In this document: positions 8,287 through 15,302 of the stretch, piece by piece
Position numbering within the stretch: position 1 is the stretch's first letter
How the letters are laid out: each line of letters begins with the position of its first letter
Assembly (NCBI GenBank): GCA_020630215.1
Contig: JAHDBT010000016.1
Coordinates: 1-34,104, forward strand
Length of the DNA stretch: 34,104 bases
Direction: 5' to 3'
Source: Bacteroidota bacterium
Lineage (GTDB): Bacteria > Bacteroidota > Bacteroidia > Chitinophagales > UBA2359
The notes under the pieces: generated by a model
What the model was told of the DNA's origin: nothing
The model's database searches: none
What the model saw: only the letters and a program-made list of their open reading frames with translations
Made by a program: the position numbers and the translations under genes

Positions 8287-8706
8287 ATGGCAAAAAATGC
8301 TTGGGTAGAAAAAGTAAAACGCTACGCTAAAAAAAACAAATTGACCTATAAGGAGGCAATGATCGAACTAGGTAAAGGCAAAACTAAGGCAAAAGGTTCT
8401 ACACGTAGAAAAACCAAAAGAAAGCCTACTAGATCTACATCTGGGGGGCGTTCTGCTGCTGCGAAAAAGAAAAAGGCAATTGCTATTAATAAAACTAGTC
8501 TAAGTTGGCAAGATAAGCTAAGGAAGTACAAGAAAGAAACGGGTGCAACTCATAAAGAAGCTATGCTTGCACTCAAAAGCAATAAAACCATTAAAGATAT
8601 TGGTAAGTTTCAACGTGAAAAGGCGAAAAGGGTTAAGAATAAATGTACCCGTTATGGTGGTAGAATTGATGATGGCAGAAAGTTCACTTTTCGTATAGAC
8701 GATTAA
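8287..8706 (+). CDS. Lysine-rich basic DNA-binding-like protein with two EAM motifs
   Basis: 139 residues from the ATG at 8287; an upstream TTG at 8251 in frame is less likely because the ATG follows a clear A-rich leader. It has two copies of a ~25-residue basic motif: WVEKVKRYAKKNKLTYKEAM near the N-terminus and WQDKLRKYKKETGATHKEAM in the middle. They are separated by a Lys/Arg/Ser/Thr stretch. The pattern (Trp, basic helix, (Y/H)KEAM) resembles short basic motifs I recall from large DNA viruses. Likely a nucleoprotein that condenses the genome. It ends at a strong terminator. Confidence 0.7.
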   Translation: MAKNAWVEKVKRYAKKNKLTYKEAMIELGKGKTKAKGSTRRKTKRKPTRSTSGGRSAAAKKKKAIAINKTSLSWQDKLRKYKKETGATHKEAMLALKSNKTIKDIGKFQREKAKRVKNKCTRYGGRIDDGRKFTFRIDD

Positions 8707-8752
8707 TTGCAAAAGTGCTTGATAAATATAATGTTGGTGTGTTTTAAATGGT

Positions 8753-8788
8753 AAAAAGCCGTTGCATTTTTTTTGCAACGGCTTTTTT
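8753..8788 (+). terminator. Rho-independent terminator after the basic-protein gene
   Basis: AAAAAGCCGTTGC and GCAACGGCTTTTT form a perfect stem around a T-rich loop, ending in a T-run. It closes the membrane-protein operon and lies in the apparent leader of the next gene. This argues for a start at 8802 rather than at the in-frame ATG at 8748. Confidence 0.85.
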
Positions 8789-8801
8789 AAAAGTGGTTAA
8801 T

Positions 8802-9503
8802 ATGAATGATTTTTTTTTGAAAATAAAGGGTAATTACTATTATCAATTATCCATTGTTTTAGTTGCGATTTTGATTTTTCTTTTGTTCCGTTTTTTGCGC
8901 TATAAAACGGACGTTATTGTTCAGGAAGAAGAAAAGCCAAGCACTACAGATGTAGCACTAGCGGCAATACCTACAATTATTCCTGGCTCTATTGACACGG
9001 GAGGGTTAAACATTGAATTGCCTGTTGAAATTGTAACTACTGACTTACCTACGCCTACGGTTTTACCGCCTCTCCCTTTATCCCCTTATATACCTAGTTT
9101 TTGTCCTCAAAACTATGCAATTATAGCTGGCACAGATAATTTCAAAATTTCCGAATTTCATTGTAATGACGGTACAGAAGTTCCTAACGAATTTAGAGGG
9201 AATTTGCAAATTCTAATGCAACAACTAGAGATTATACGTGCTGAATCTGGAGGACGTGCAATTACGGTTTCTTCTGGTTATCGTTCGCCTACTTGGAACG
9301 AAATACAGGGGGGAGCATCAAAAAGCAAACATTTGTGTAGTACGGCCGCTGACATCAAGATAAGCGGCATGTCTGCAAGTGAAGCACATGCGCTTATAAA
9401 ACGCCTTATTAATGAAGGCAAAATTATAGGCGGTGGTTTAGGTAAGTACAAAACTTTTACACATTACGACACGGGTAAAAGGCGTGATTGGGACTATTCC
9501 TAA
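8802..9503 (+). CDS. Membrane-anchored M15-family peptidase (endolysin or virion lysin)
   Basis: 233 residues from the ATG at 8802, which follows the terminator hairpin. A hydrophobic helix lies at residues ~14-34, then a Pro/Thr-rich linker, then a C-terminal Peptidase_M15_3-type domain (residues ~110-233). Zn-ligand motifs are visible: SSGYRSP, SKHLCSTAADI (His177, Asp184) and THYDTGKRRDW (His221). The family cuts peptidoglycan cross-links or peptide stems. The membrane anchor suggests either a lysin tethered to the inner membrane or a virion-membrane enzyme used for entry. No holin was identified, but several one-helix neighbours could serve. Confidence 0.85.
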   Translation: MNDFFLKIKGNYYYQLSIVLVAILIFLLFRFLRYKTDVIVQEEEKPSTTDVALAAIPTIIPGSIDTGGLNIELPVEIVTTDLPTPTVLPPLPLSPYIPSFCPQNYAIIAGTDNFKISEFHCNDGTEVPNEFRGNLQILMQQLEIIRAESGGRAITVSSGYRSPTWNEIQGGASKSKHLCSTAADIKISGMSASEAHALIKRLINEGKIIGGGLGKYKTFTHYDTGKRRDWDYS

Positions 9504-9531
9504 ATTATTTTTTTTTAAACAAAAATTAGCT

Positions 9532-10641
9532 ATGAAAAAAACGAAAATTTTTAATTTAATTTTGCTTTTAATAAGCATTTCATTTAGTGCCTGTATCAAA
9601 CAAGATGCAAAAAAAGCTATTCCCAAAACTAGTGCTATTTTTAGTACTGTTGAGGATGTTGGTAAACATTATGACGTATCATTTACAGCCGTAAAGAATG
9701 GCAAAAAAATAATAGGGGTTAATAAGCCTATTGCTAATGTTGCCTCTTTTTCAGTTACTAATGATAGCATACGGGTTATACCCGTTAAAATTGAAATTAC
9801 TGAACCTTCGAGAATTGAAGAAAGTAATAATCCTGCTGTTTTTTCTAAGCCCGATATTTTAAATTATGATTTTAAGGGTGGCAGTTCTATAGGCGTAGAA
9901 TGGAGATCAGGAGGTTCCGTTTTTGCGGTGGCTGGTACCGGTGGATGTGTTGTACAAAATGAGAAAGGGGAAAAGTTTGTGCTTACTAATTCCCATGTTG
10001 TACAGCACGTAGCACATTGGAAGGAAGTTACTGCACCATCTATGAGTGATGGCGGTAAAATTGGGGTTAATACTTTAGGTGATGTGCAACTTATTAGCCG
10101 ATACCATGACGTTGCTTTGATTCGTATATCAGACAATGTTGTTCCCACTAATTTTATTGAAGGGCTAGGCGAAATTGGCGGCTATGGTGCTTTACCTGAT
10201 GACCCCAACACAATTTTTTATAAAGTCGGGCGTACTACGGGAAAAACGAAACTAAAAATAAGCGAGTATAGAGAGAGCAACATAATGCACCCCTCTATAG
10301 CAGGTTTATTAATGCCTAATCAGTTTTTATTTGAAACTGGAACAAAAGGGGTTAGGGCTAGTAATAAAGGTGATAGCGGCTCTATAATCGTTTATTTTGA
10401 TAGTCGGATTAATAAATTTATTATTGTCGGTCATTTGTGGGGTGGAATTGAAATCGACGGTAAACACTATACGATAGCTGATCCGATTTTGGGAATAATG
10501 AAGGATGAAAAGTTATTTTTACTTAATGAAAAATTGCCTGTCATTAACGATCCTTGTGACGGGATGGTTAGTTCTGGCGGTAATAGTAGGGGAGTTCTAA
10601 AAGTTGACAAGGTTATTGCTAAACAATTAATTGTAAATTAG
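9532..10641 (+). CDS. Trypsin-like serine protease lipoprotein
   Basis: 369 residues from the ATG at 9532; an in-frame ATG at 9484 would overlap the previous gene and spoil the signal peptide. A lipoprotein signal (MKKTKIFNLILLLISISFSAC) has the lipid-modified Cys in SFSAC. The protease domain has a full chymotrypsin-fold triad: TNSHVV (His155), DVALI (Asp193) and GDSGS (Ser282). It would be exported and lipid-anchored in the envelope. Possible roles are processing of virion proteins, defence against superinfection, or envelope modification at release. A surface protease next to a lysin is unusual in phages. Confidence 0.85.
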   Translation: MKKTKIFNLILLLISISFSACIKQDAKKAIPKTSAIFSTVEDVGKHYDVSFTAVKNGKKIIGVNKPIANVASFSVTNDSIRVIPVKIEITEPSRIEESNNPAVFSKPDILNYDFKGGSSIGVEWRSGGSVFAVAGTGGCVVQNEKGEKFVLTNSHVVQHVAHWKEVTAPSMSDGGKIGVNTLGDVQLISRYHDVALIRISDNVVPTNFIEGLGEIGGYGALPDDPNTIFYKVGRTTGKTKLKISEYRESNIMHPSIAGLLMPNQFLFETGTKGVRASNKGDSGSIIVYFDSRINKFIIVGHLWGGIEIDGKHYTIADPILGIMKDEKLFLLNEKLPVINDPCDGMVSSGGNSRGVLKVDKVIAKQLIVN

Positions 10642-10956
10642 ATGAAAAAAAATAATGAATTACAAATAAGGTTTAAAGCTTTTTTTACTATTGCTTTTTT
10701 CTTCGTTTTCTTATATCTTTTTTACTCTACATTAAGGAAAGGTAATTATTTCGGTGTATTACTTTTGCCTTTGGTTATTGTTTCGGGATTTGTTTCCTTT
10801 TTTGAGTATACTTTTTTTGCCTACCAAAAGTCACAATTTCAAGTGCTGTTTAACATCAAAACAAAAAGGGAACAGGAATTGGAGGATTCTAGAGCTTTAA
10901 ATGAAAGCATTAACCCAGTACCAGTCACACCAAAATTAGTAACCGTAAATAGATGA
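10642..10956 (+). CDS. Two-helix membrane protein, 104 residues
   Basis: ATG directly follows the stop of the protease gene, suggesting coupling. Two hydrophobic helices (residues ~13-27 and ~36-57) form a hairpin, followed by a charged C-terminal tail (TKREQELEDSRALNES). The compact two-helix hairpin is compatible with a holin- or inhibitor-like partner of the adjacent lysin and protease. No family was recognised. Confidence 0.6.
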   Translation: MKKNNELQIRFKAFFTIAFFFVFLYLFYSTLRKGNYFGVLLLPLVIVSGFVSFFEYTFFAYQKSQFQVLFNIKTKREQELEDSRALNESINPVPVTPKLVTVNR

Positions 10957-10959
10957 TTT

Positions 10960-11205
10960 ATGAAAAAATGTATTACTGTTTTTGGCGAAGTTGGAAAAGG
11001 TATACACAGTTATCGAGTTTTTGACATTGCAATTGTAGACGTTTTACTGACTTTTTTAGTCGCTTTTTTAATTTCAAAATTTGGAAAATTTTCATTTTAT
11101 AAAGTGGTTATTATTCTATTTGTTGTTGGTGTTATTGCTCATCGAGTGTTCAGAGTTAATACGAAAATCAATAAAATGATTTTTGGCGAGCTAGAATGTG
11201 AGTGA
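10960..11205 (+). CDS. Two-helix membrane protein, 81 residues
   Basis: Starts 3 bases after the preceding stop and is the last gene of the rightward late region before a strong terminator. Hydrophobic segments lie at residues ~22-39 (FDIAIVDVLLTFLVAFLIS) and ~47-62 (FYKVVIILFVVGVIA), joined by a short basic loop. With its neighbour it forms a pair of small two-helix proteins next to the lysin, a holin-like arrangement. The role is not proven by sequence. Confidence 0.6.
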   Translation: MKKCITVFGEVGKGIHSYRVFDIAIVDVLLTFLVAFLISKFGKFSFYKVVIILFVVGVIAHRVFRVNTKINKMIFGELECE

Positions 11206-11228
11206 CTTTTTAAATGTAAAATGGCAAA

Positions 11229-11268
11229 AAAAAAGCCTCAAAGAAATATTTTCTTTGAGGCTTTTTTG
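11229..11268 (+). terminator. Strong rho-independent terminator closing the late region
   Basis: AAAAAAGCCTCAAAGAAA pairs with TTTCTTTGAGGCTTTTTT around a three-base loop. The A/T tracts on both sides would also let it work on the minus strand. Confidence 0.9.
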
Positions 11269-11612
11269 TTTTAAAACAGGACTATTTAAAGACTTTTGTA
11301 ATGTGTTGTTGTATAAAATTAGCTATTTTTGTTAAATGCCCTAATAATCATTTTAAGGGCTTTTGAGGGCTTTTTTTATGTTCACGGGTTCACCATTGAA
11401 AAAACAAAAGTTTTTCGTTTTTAATAATTTAAATTTAATAAGTGCGCTATTTTCAAGTCTTTATGTACATATTTTAGAAGTCTTTAAATTTTACTTTTTG
11501 CCTTTTTAATAAGCCCTTAAATGTCTTTTTTGGGTTTTTTGTTTCAATTATGCATTTTTTTTCTTTGAAATTATAATTCTAACCTAGATGGTAATAAGTT
11601 AAAAATCCCGTT
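11269..11612. other. Noncoding AT-rich gap with a partial GTTCA element
   Basis: No gene is supported here. It contains several GGGCTTTT/GCCC short inverted pieces (11335-11377) and, at 11379-11394, TGTTCACGGGTTCACC. That matches the TGTTCA-N3-GTTCACC end of the 102-bp elements at 14548 and 27014. GCCCTAATAAT at 11338 is also shared with the sequence just after the 27014 element. Confidence 0.55.
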
Positions 11613-12110
11613 TTATCCTGTTTTGTCTTTTGCTTTTTTTTCTTTCATATTAGACTTGAAAGATATTAAATCTATTGAGTTTTTAACACCGTATTTTTTT
11701 AATGCGTTTGCAAATTTTGATAATATCTTATAATTAACATTATGACCATTCCTAACACGTTGCACCTGATCGGTGCGTATGCCATACTCCTTAAAATAAG
11801 AATTCTCTAATTTATATTTTTCAAGGAAATCGTTAATAATTAAGAGAGCTACATCATTACCCCTAGATACTGAAAATTCAATATCAGTTAATAGGATTTT
11901 TGGATCGGCTATTTTTAGGAACTCGGCTATTTTCGCAATTACGTTTAAACTAGGGGTTTTCCTTCCGTCCATCCAATTACGAACGGTGCGCCTAGAAACG
12001 CCTAAAACGGCTTCTAAGTCCGTCCAGGTCTTATTGTTCATTTCTAATTGTTCGCTTACATTTGTTGTAAACGAATTTTGCACCGTGCATTTTTCTATTC
12101 TTGTACGCAT
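11613..12110 (-). CDS. Two-domain HTH transcription regulator, 165 residues
   Basis: Residues ~17-70 form an Xre/Cro-type helix-turn-helix (WTDLEAVLGVSRRTVRNWMDG, then TPSLNVIAKIAEFL). Residues ~95-150 look like a second, diverged HTH (YFKEYGIRTDQVQRVRNGHN, then YKILSKFANALKKYG), and the tail is lysine-rich. It is the last gene of the leftward 12671-11613 set. The inverted repeat at 12409-12439 upstream of 12383 may be its operator. Probably controls early genes; the target is unknown. Confidence 0.75.
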   Translation of the reverse strand: MRTRIEKCTVQNSFTTNVSEQLEMNNKTWTDLEAVLGVSRRTVRNWMDGRKTPSLNVIAKIAEFLKIADPKILLTDIEFSVSRGNDVALLIINDFLEKYKLENSYFKEYGIRTDQVQRVRNGHNVNYKILSKFANALKKYGVKNSIDLISFKSNMKEKKAKDKTG

Positions 12111-12122
12111 TTATTTTTGTTT

Positions 12123-12383
12123 TTAGTTGTTATTGTAATTTTGTACACATCTTAAATATAGGGCATAGGCTTCGTCAACTGTCCAATATTTTTTAAGATT
12201 TAATTTTTGATCGGCTAATTTTGAAGGGCATAGTTTGTTAAATGCTCCAGTATTGTGATACCATCCCTCAATAATGATTGATTTTTGCTTTTTATTTTTA
12301 CTTCTGCTTTTTTCCCAGTAAGCACTATGCACATTAAAATGAAGATGTAGCCAAATCGTGAAATCATTTAAATTTTCTTTCAT
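12123..12383 (-). CDS. Hypothetical 86-residue protein
   Basis: Ends 12 bases before the HTH regulator start, in the same direction. The protein is soluble, aromatic-rich and basic (FTIWLHLHFNVHSAYWEKSR, EGWYHNTGAFNKLC, YWTVDEAYALYLRC). No membrane segment is present and no family was recognised. An inverted repeat just upstream suggests its own regulated promoter. Confidence 0.6.
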   Translation of the reverse strand: MKENLNDFTIWLHLHFNVHSAYWEKSRSKNKKQKSIIIEGWYHNTGAFNKLCPSKLADQKLNLKKYWTVDEAYALYLRCVQNYNNN

Positions 12384-12408
12384 ATCTTTTTGATTTTAAA
12401 AACAGATG

Positions 12409-12439
12409 TGCTTGCAATATACAAATTATCTTGCAAGCA
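12409..12439 (-). promoter_or_regulatory. 9-bp inverted repeat, likely operator
   Basis: TGCTTGCAA and TTGCAAGCA form a perfect 9-bp inverted repeat with a 13-base AT-rich centre, 26 bases upstream of the gene at 12383. The centre-to-centre distance of two helical turns and the AT-rich spacer fit a dimeric regulator, perhaps the two-HTH protein downstream. No T-run follows, so a terminator is unlikely. Confidence 0.55.
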
Positions 12440-12455
12440 AACTATTTTAGAAGTT

Positions 12456-12671
12456 TTATTCTTTTGTGTTTATTAGTAGGTTTTTAGGTATTATTTTATT
12501 AAAGTCTTTGAGCGTAATTTTTGATACATCGGGTTTTACTATTAGTGCTTTTAATTTTGGCAAATATTCCGAAACGAATAAACAATAATTAATAGGCCCA
12601 GTTTTTTTTAGTTGCTCCGCAATTATTAACTTTTTAATTGCTGTTTTTAAATCTTTACTTATTGATTGCAT
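12456..12671 (-). CDS. Hypothetical 71-residue basic protein
   Basis: A small lysine-rich, helical-looking protein (LKTAIKKLIIAEQLKKTG, then YLPKLKALIV, then LKDFNKIIPKN). No membrane segment and no recognised domain. It lies in the leftward early set between the LPD29-like gene and the regulator. Upstream at 12697-12710 is a copy of the ACTTCTnATTTTG motif also found before the 14052 gene, so the two may be co-regulated. Confidence 0.55.
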   Translation of the reverse strand: MQSISKDLKTAIKKLIIAEQLKKTGPINYCLFVSEYLPKLKALIVKPDVSKITLKDFNKIIPKNLLINTKE

Positions 12672-12715
12672 TTTATTTTTGATTTTTGTTTTTAAAACTT
12701 CTTATTTTGGAATTA

Positions 12716-12738
12716 GGGAGAAAAAAATATTTTCTCCC
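12716..12738 (-). terminator. Hairpin after the LPD29-like gene
   Basis: GGGAG and CTCCC plus flanking A/T tracts pair directly after the stop of the 12751 gene. Only five G-C-rich pairs carry the stem and the following T-run is short, so this is probably a partial terminator. Confidence 0.45.
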
Positions 12739-12750
12739 TGATTATTTTTT

Positions 12751-14052
12751 TTAAATTTCCTTTAACATGTTCGATAAATAGCCTAGTATTAAAATCTTTG
12801 AATTTAAACTTTCAATAAAATCTACAATTGGTAAAATTTCGGTTGGCTTGGCTTTAGATAATGCATTCATGTTTTTGATAAATTCTTTTACCGTTACTTT
12901 GCCCAATTTAGAGGAGTTAAAAATATAATCAGGGCTAATTTTGTGGTATTCAATTAATGTTTTTAATCTTGATTCCACATCCGTTAAAATTGTTTCGGTA
13001 ATTTGTTGGGCTTCGTATTGTTCGCTTTTTTCAACTTTAAGACTTGCGGTGATTTTTGGGTTTTGTAGTTCTGCTAGTTTTTCGGTTTTAATTTCTTTGT
13101 TTTTTGCTTCTGCTTGTGCAAAGTTTTCATTTTCTAAATGTATATAAACGTATCTGGCGTAATTGTGACCTTGCGGATCTACTAAAATGTAAGCATTAGT
13201 TTTGGTGTTAAATACAAGTATACATAAGCACCTGTAACCCGTTTCGTAATTTTCCAGTTCTTGCCCTGCGTTTATTTCGTTGTTATCGTAAATTGCACAA
13301 CCGCCTAATTCGTCTAAAAAATCGTGTTTATCAAGTAAATTGTTTATGAAAAAATTGTATTGTTGATCATTTAAACTTAAAGTGTGTGTAACCTGTACTT
13401 TTATTATTGAGTATTCGTTTTTGTCTTCTAATTGTTCGGTAACTAAATCAAGTATATCGTTTTTGTTTATTTTAGGGGAAAATGCATACTTGTAAACGTT
13501 GTTTTTGTCGTTGCATTTGCGAATTTTCACATCCTTAAATAATTTCTCTTTTTCTTCTAGTCTTATTTTTTCGTAGGCTTGATATTCTTTATATTCTGCG
13601 TCCTCTTTTTTTCTTTTTTCTTCGTACTCTTTAGCCTGTTTTGCTTCCTGTTTTTTAATTTCTTCTATTTCAGAATTAAATTTATCAATGTATTTTTTAG
13701 TGAATTTTGTTTCTTTAAAGATAAATTCTTTATCCCATCTACCAACAGAAAGATCGCAATAATAACCCACATAATGATAATCGGTCATAATATCAGATCG
13801 ATTATAATTATCTTGATTAATTATTGTAAGTAAATCAGCTAGAAATAACGAAGAAATATTTTTTGTTTTTTCGTGATGATATTGGTTTATGCTTCCTTTT
13901 TCGTCTAGCTCAAAGGGTGTTTTTAAAACTGTTACTACAATAGTGCTGCTGTGTCGGTTTGTTATCGAAAATTTAAAACCGTGTTTAGCAGGATAAGCGG
14001 TTTTTATTTCGGTTCTTACTTTTTGGATTAATTCTTTTGATACGAAAGCCAT
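12751..14052 (-). CDS. LPD29-like protein with central coiled coil, 433 residues
   Basis: Residues ~1-125 match by eye the large polyvalent protein-associated domain LPD29 common on Bacteroidota mobile elements (ELIQKVRTEIKTAYP, KFSITNRHSSTIVVTVLK, SDIMTDYHYVGYYCDLSVG). A highly charged coiled coil (~130-175) and a second mixed alpha/beta region follow, with a final helical part. LPD domains occur in proteins thought to interact with DNA or counter host defences; the exact role is unknown. The gene has a strong promoter with a ~140-base leader that carries repeated motifs. Confidence 0.7.
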   Translation of the reverse strand: MAFVSKELIQKVRTEIKTAYPAKHGFKFSITNRHSSTIVVTVLKTPFELDEKGSINQYHHEKTKNISSLFLADLLTIINQDNYNRSDIMTDYHYVGYYCDLSVGRWDKEFIFKETKFTKKYIDKFNSEIEEIKKQEAKQAKEYEEKRKKEDAEYKEYQAYEKIRLEEKEKLFKDVKIRKCNDKNNVYKYAFSPKINKNDILDLVTEQLEDKNEYSIIKVQVTHTLSLNDQQYNFFINNLLDKHDFLDELGGCAIYDNNEINAGQELENYETGYRCLCILVFNTKTNAYILVDPQGHNYARYVYIHLENENFAQAEAKNKEIKTEKLAELQNPKITASLKVEKSEQYEAQQITETILTDVESRLKTLIEYHKISPDYIFNSSKLGKVTVKEFIKNMNALSKAKPTEILPIVDFIESLNSKILILGYLSNMLKEI

Positions 14053-14091
14053 TTTTTTTTGATTTTAATTATTTGGAAATTATTTTTTAAA

Positions 14092-14155
14092 ACTTCTAGT
14101 TTTGTATTTAAGAATAAAAAAAAGGAGGTTTGTTTTTAGGACTTCTAATTTTGTA
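14092..14155. repeat. Direct repeats of ACTTCTARTTTTGTA in the 5' leader
   Basis: ACTTCTAGTTTTGTA at 14092-14106 and ACTTCTAATTTTGTA at 14141-14155 are 49 bases apart. Related copies are ACTTCTTATTTTGG at 12697-12710 and an inverted copy at 14225-14238. They sit upstream of two genes of the same direction. Likely protein-binding sites, although TAnnTTTG inside them could also act as plus-strand -7 elements. Confidence 0.5.
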
Positions 14156-14197
14156 AATCAGGACAAAAAAAAACACCTCTTTAATTTTCGTCTGTTG

Positions 14198-14230
14198 CAA
14201 AGATAAAACATTTTTTTTAATTTTCCAAAA
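14198..14230 (-). promoter_or_regulatory. Bacteroidota-type promoter for the gene at 14052
   Basis: Read on the minus strand, -7 TATCTTTG (14198-14205) matches TAnnTTTG exactly and -33 TTTTGG (14225-14230) lies 20 bases upstream. The expected start is near 14190, giving a leader of about 140 bases. The -33 element lies inside an ACTTCTAATTTTGG copy, so a regulator binding that motif would block the promoter. Confidence 0.75.
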
Positions 14231-14266
14231 TTAGAAGTTTTAAGGCTTGATTTTAAAAGCCCTATT

Positions 14267-14301
14267 TTTACCAAAACCCCTTATTTTATTAGGGTTTTGG
14301 A
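14267..14301. terminator. Hairpin CCAAAACCCC/AGGGTTTTGG
   Basis: CCAAAACCC and GGGTTTTGG pair across an AT-rich loop and are followed on the plus strand by a T-rich run. No plus-strand gene lies upstream, so it may stop stray or antisense transcription from the repeat region. Confidence 0.4.
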
Positions 14302-14336
14302 GTTTTATTTTTTTTGAAAAATATTTTTTGCAAACT

Positions 14337-14396
14337 TAAAAAAGCTACTTTTTAGGACTTAAAATAAAATTTTAATTAGTCCTAAAAAGTAGCTTT
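14337..14396 (-). terminator. Long inverted repeat, bidirectional terminator
   Basis: About 20 bases, AAAAGCTACTTTTTAGGACT, are repeated exactly in inverse orientation (AGTCCTAAAAAGTAGCTTTT) around an AT-rich loop, with A/T tracts outside. It would end leftward transcription from the 14692 gene and insulate the promoter at 14198. Confidence 0.7.
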
Positions 14397-14547
14397 TTAT
14401 TTTTCTAAAATCCCGAAATTGCATTTTTGATTTTAAGTTTATCGAATTTCCAGATTTATCTAAACTAAAATATTTTCGAGTACATCTTTTTTTTTATTTT
14501 TAATGTGGTTAAACAAGCCTTATGTCCTGTTTTATTTACTCTCTATA

Positions 14548-14649
14548 GGTGAACACCTGAACACTAGCCGAAAAAAGCACCTAAACTATTGATTTACAGC
14601 TAATTAAGTGTTCATTTTTAAAAATGAACACTTTGAACACTTTGAACAC
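14548..14649 (-). repeat. 102-bp GTTCA iteron-like element, copy A
   Basis: Read on the minus strand it has three GTGTTCA units with exact 9-base period (14625-14649 on the plus strand), one inverted copy (14608-14614), the conserved CAATAGTTTA, and then TGTTCAGGTGTTCACC (14548-14563). Copy B at 27014-27115 has the same order and the same total length. Iterons of this kind typically bind a replication initiator or a regulator. Confidence 0.75.
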
Positions 14650-14691
14650 TATTATGTTTTTTCTCTTTCAGTATTATTGTGTTTTTAGCTT

Positions 14692-15126
14692 TCATTCTTG
14701 TAAGCTTTCATTATACATTGCATGACCGCCATTGTCTGCATCTAGGGAGCAATAATCAATAAGTTCCATATTTGACTTCCCTATTTTGCTTTTAATATCG
14801 TTATACCTATCAATAACATCTGATTTATCTACCTCGTAAATAATAGCTAGACTAAAACTGTTTAAATAATCCCATCCATTGCCTTTTTCGCCTAACATCT
14901 TACAATCCCACGAAGTTATTAAATACTCTGTTTTAGTGTAGAAACCTACATCATCAGGTACGCTAGTGTATTTTACATTTTCGTCCAAACGTTCGTCAAT
15001 AAAAACCATCATTGCATCTTTCGCACTTATTATATGTGTATTGCCATGATAATTTAACTTGAAGAAACGATCTTGTTTTTTATCAATTATTTTTCTTAAT
15101 TGTGTTAATGTTATGTATTTTGACAT
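14692..15126 (-). CDS. Hypothetical 144-residue protein
   Basis: A soluble alpha/beta protein beginning MSKYITLTQLRKIIDKKQD. It has no membrane segment, and a cysteine plus histidine near the C-terminus (DYCSLDADNGGHAMYN). It overlaps the preceding short gene by 16 bases in another frame, and is the last gene of a tightly packed leftward set. No family was recognised. Confidence 0.65.
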   Translation of the reverse strand: MSKYITLTQLRKIIDKKQDRFFKLNYHGNTHIISAKDAMMVFIDERLDENVKYTSVPDDVGFYTKTEYLITSWDCKMLGEKGNGWDYLNSFSLAIIYEVDKSDVIDRYNDIKSKIGKSNMELIDYCSLDADNGGHAMYNESLQE

Positions 15127-15302
15127 TGTAATTTATTTAGTAAACAGACTTGTCGAATCCTTTCTTTCCACAATGCAACATTTAATCTTACTGTGTGTAT
15201 TTTTGATTTTTCTTTTATGGATTGTACAAAGTTTGTTTGCTCTCCAAAACGAGGGTGCTTTTTAGGGAATTTTTGAGATACTATAATTACATAAGTTTTC
15301 AT
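15111..15302 (-). CDS. Short protein resembling the N-terminus of a Bacteroidota phage family
   Basis: 63 residues. KFPKKHPRFGEQTNFVQSI and KIHTVRLNVALWKERI resemble the start of a hypothetical protein family I recall from Bacteroidota prophages (FP.THP..GE.T.F, IHTIR.N..LW..R). Those proteins are longer and continue past this point, so this copy looks truncated: the next gene starts inside its 3' end. Its ATG overlaps the preceding stop (ATGA), so it is probably still translated. Either a decayed gene or a minimal form. Confidence 0.5.
   Translation of the reverse strand: MKTYVIIVSQKFPKKHPRFGEQTNFVQSIKEKSKIHTVRLNVALWKERIRQVCLLNKLQCQNT

Larger units (their letters stand above)
14053..14691. 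other. 640-bp noncoding region, candidate replication or control region
   Basis: No gene is supported. From left to right it holds the leader repeats and promoter of the 14052 gene, two hairpins (14267, 14337), an AT-rich stretch, and the GTTCA element at 14548-14649. A long noncoding region with phased repeats, inverted repeats and AT-rich DNA is what a replication origin often looks like; this is inference. Confidence 0.5.

Noticed and set aside
8748-8801. Upstream ATG for the M15 peptidase
   Set aside because: It lies before and within the terminator stem; the ATG at 8802 gives a normal leader and membrane anchor.
13579-13833. Phe-rich plus-strand frame
   Set aside because: It is the antisense of the lysine-rich coiled coil of the 12751 gene.
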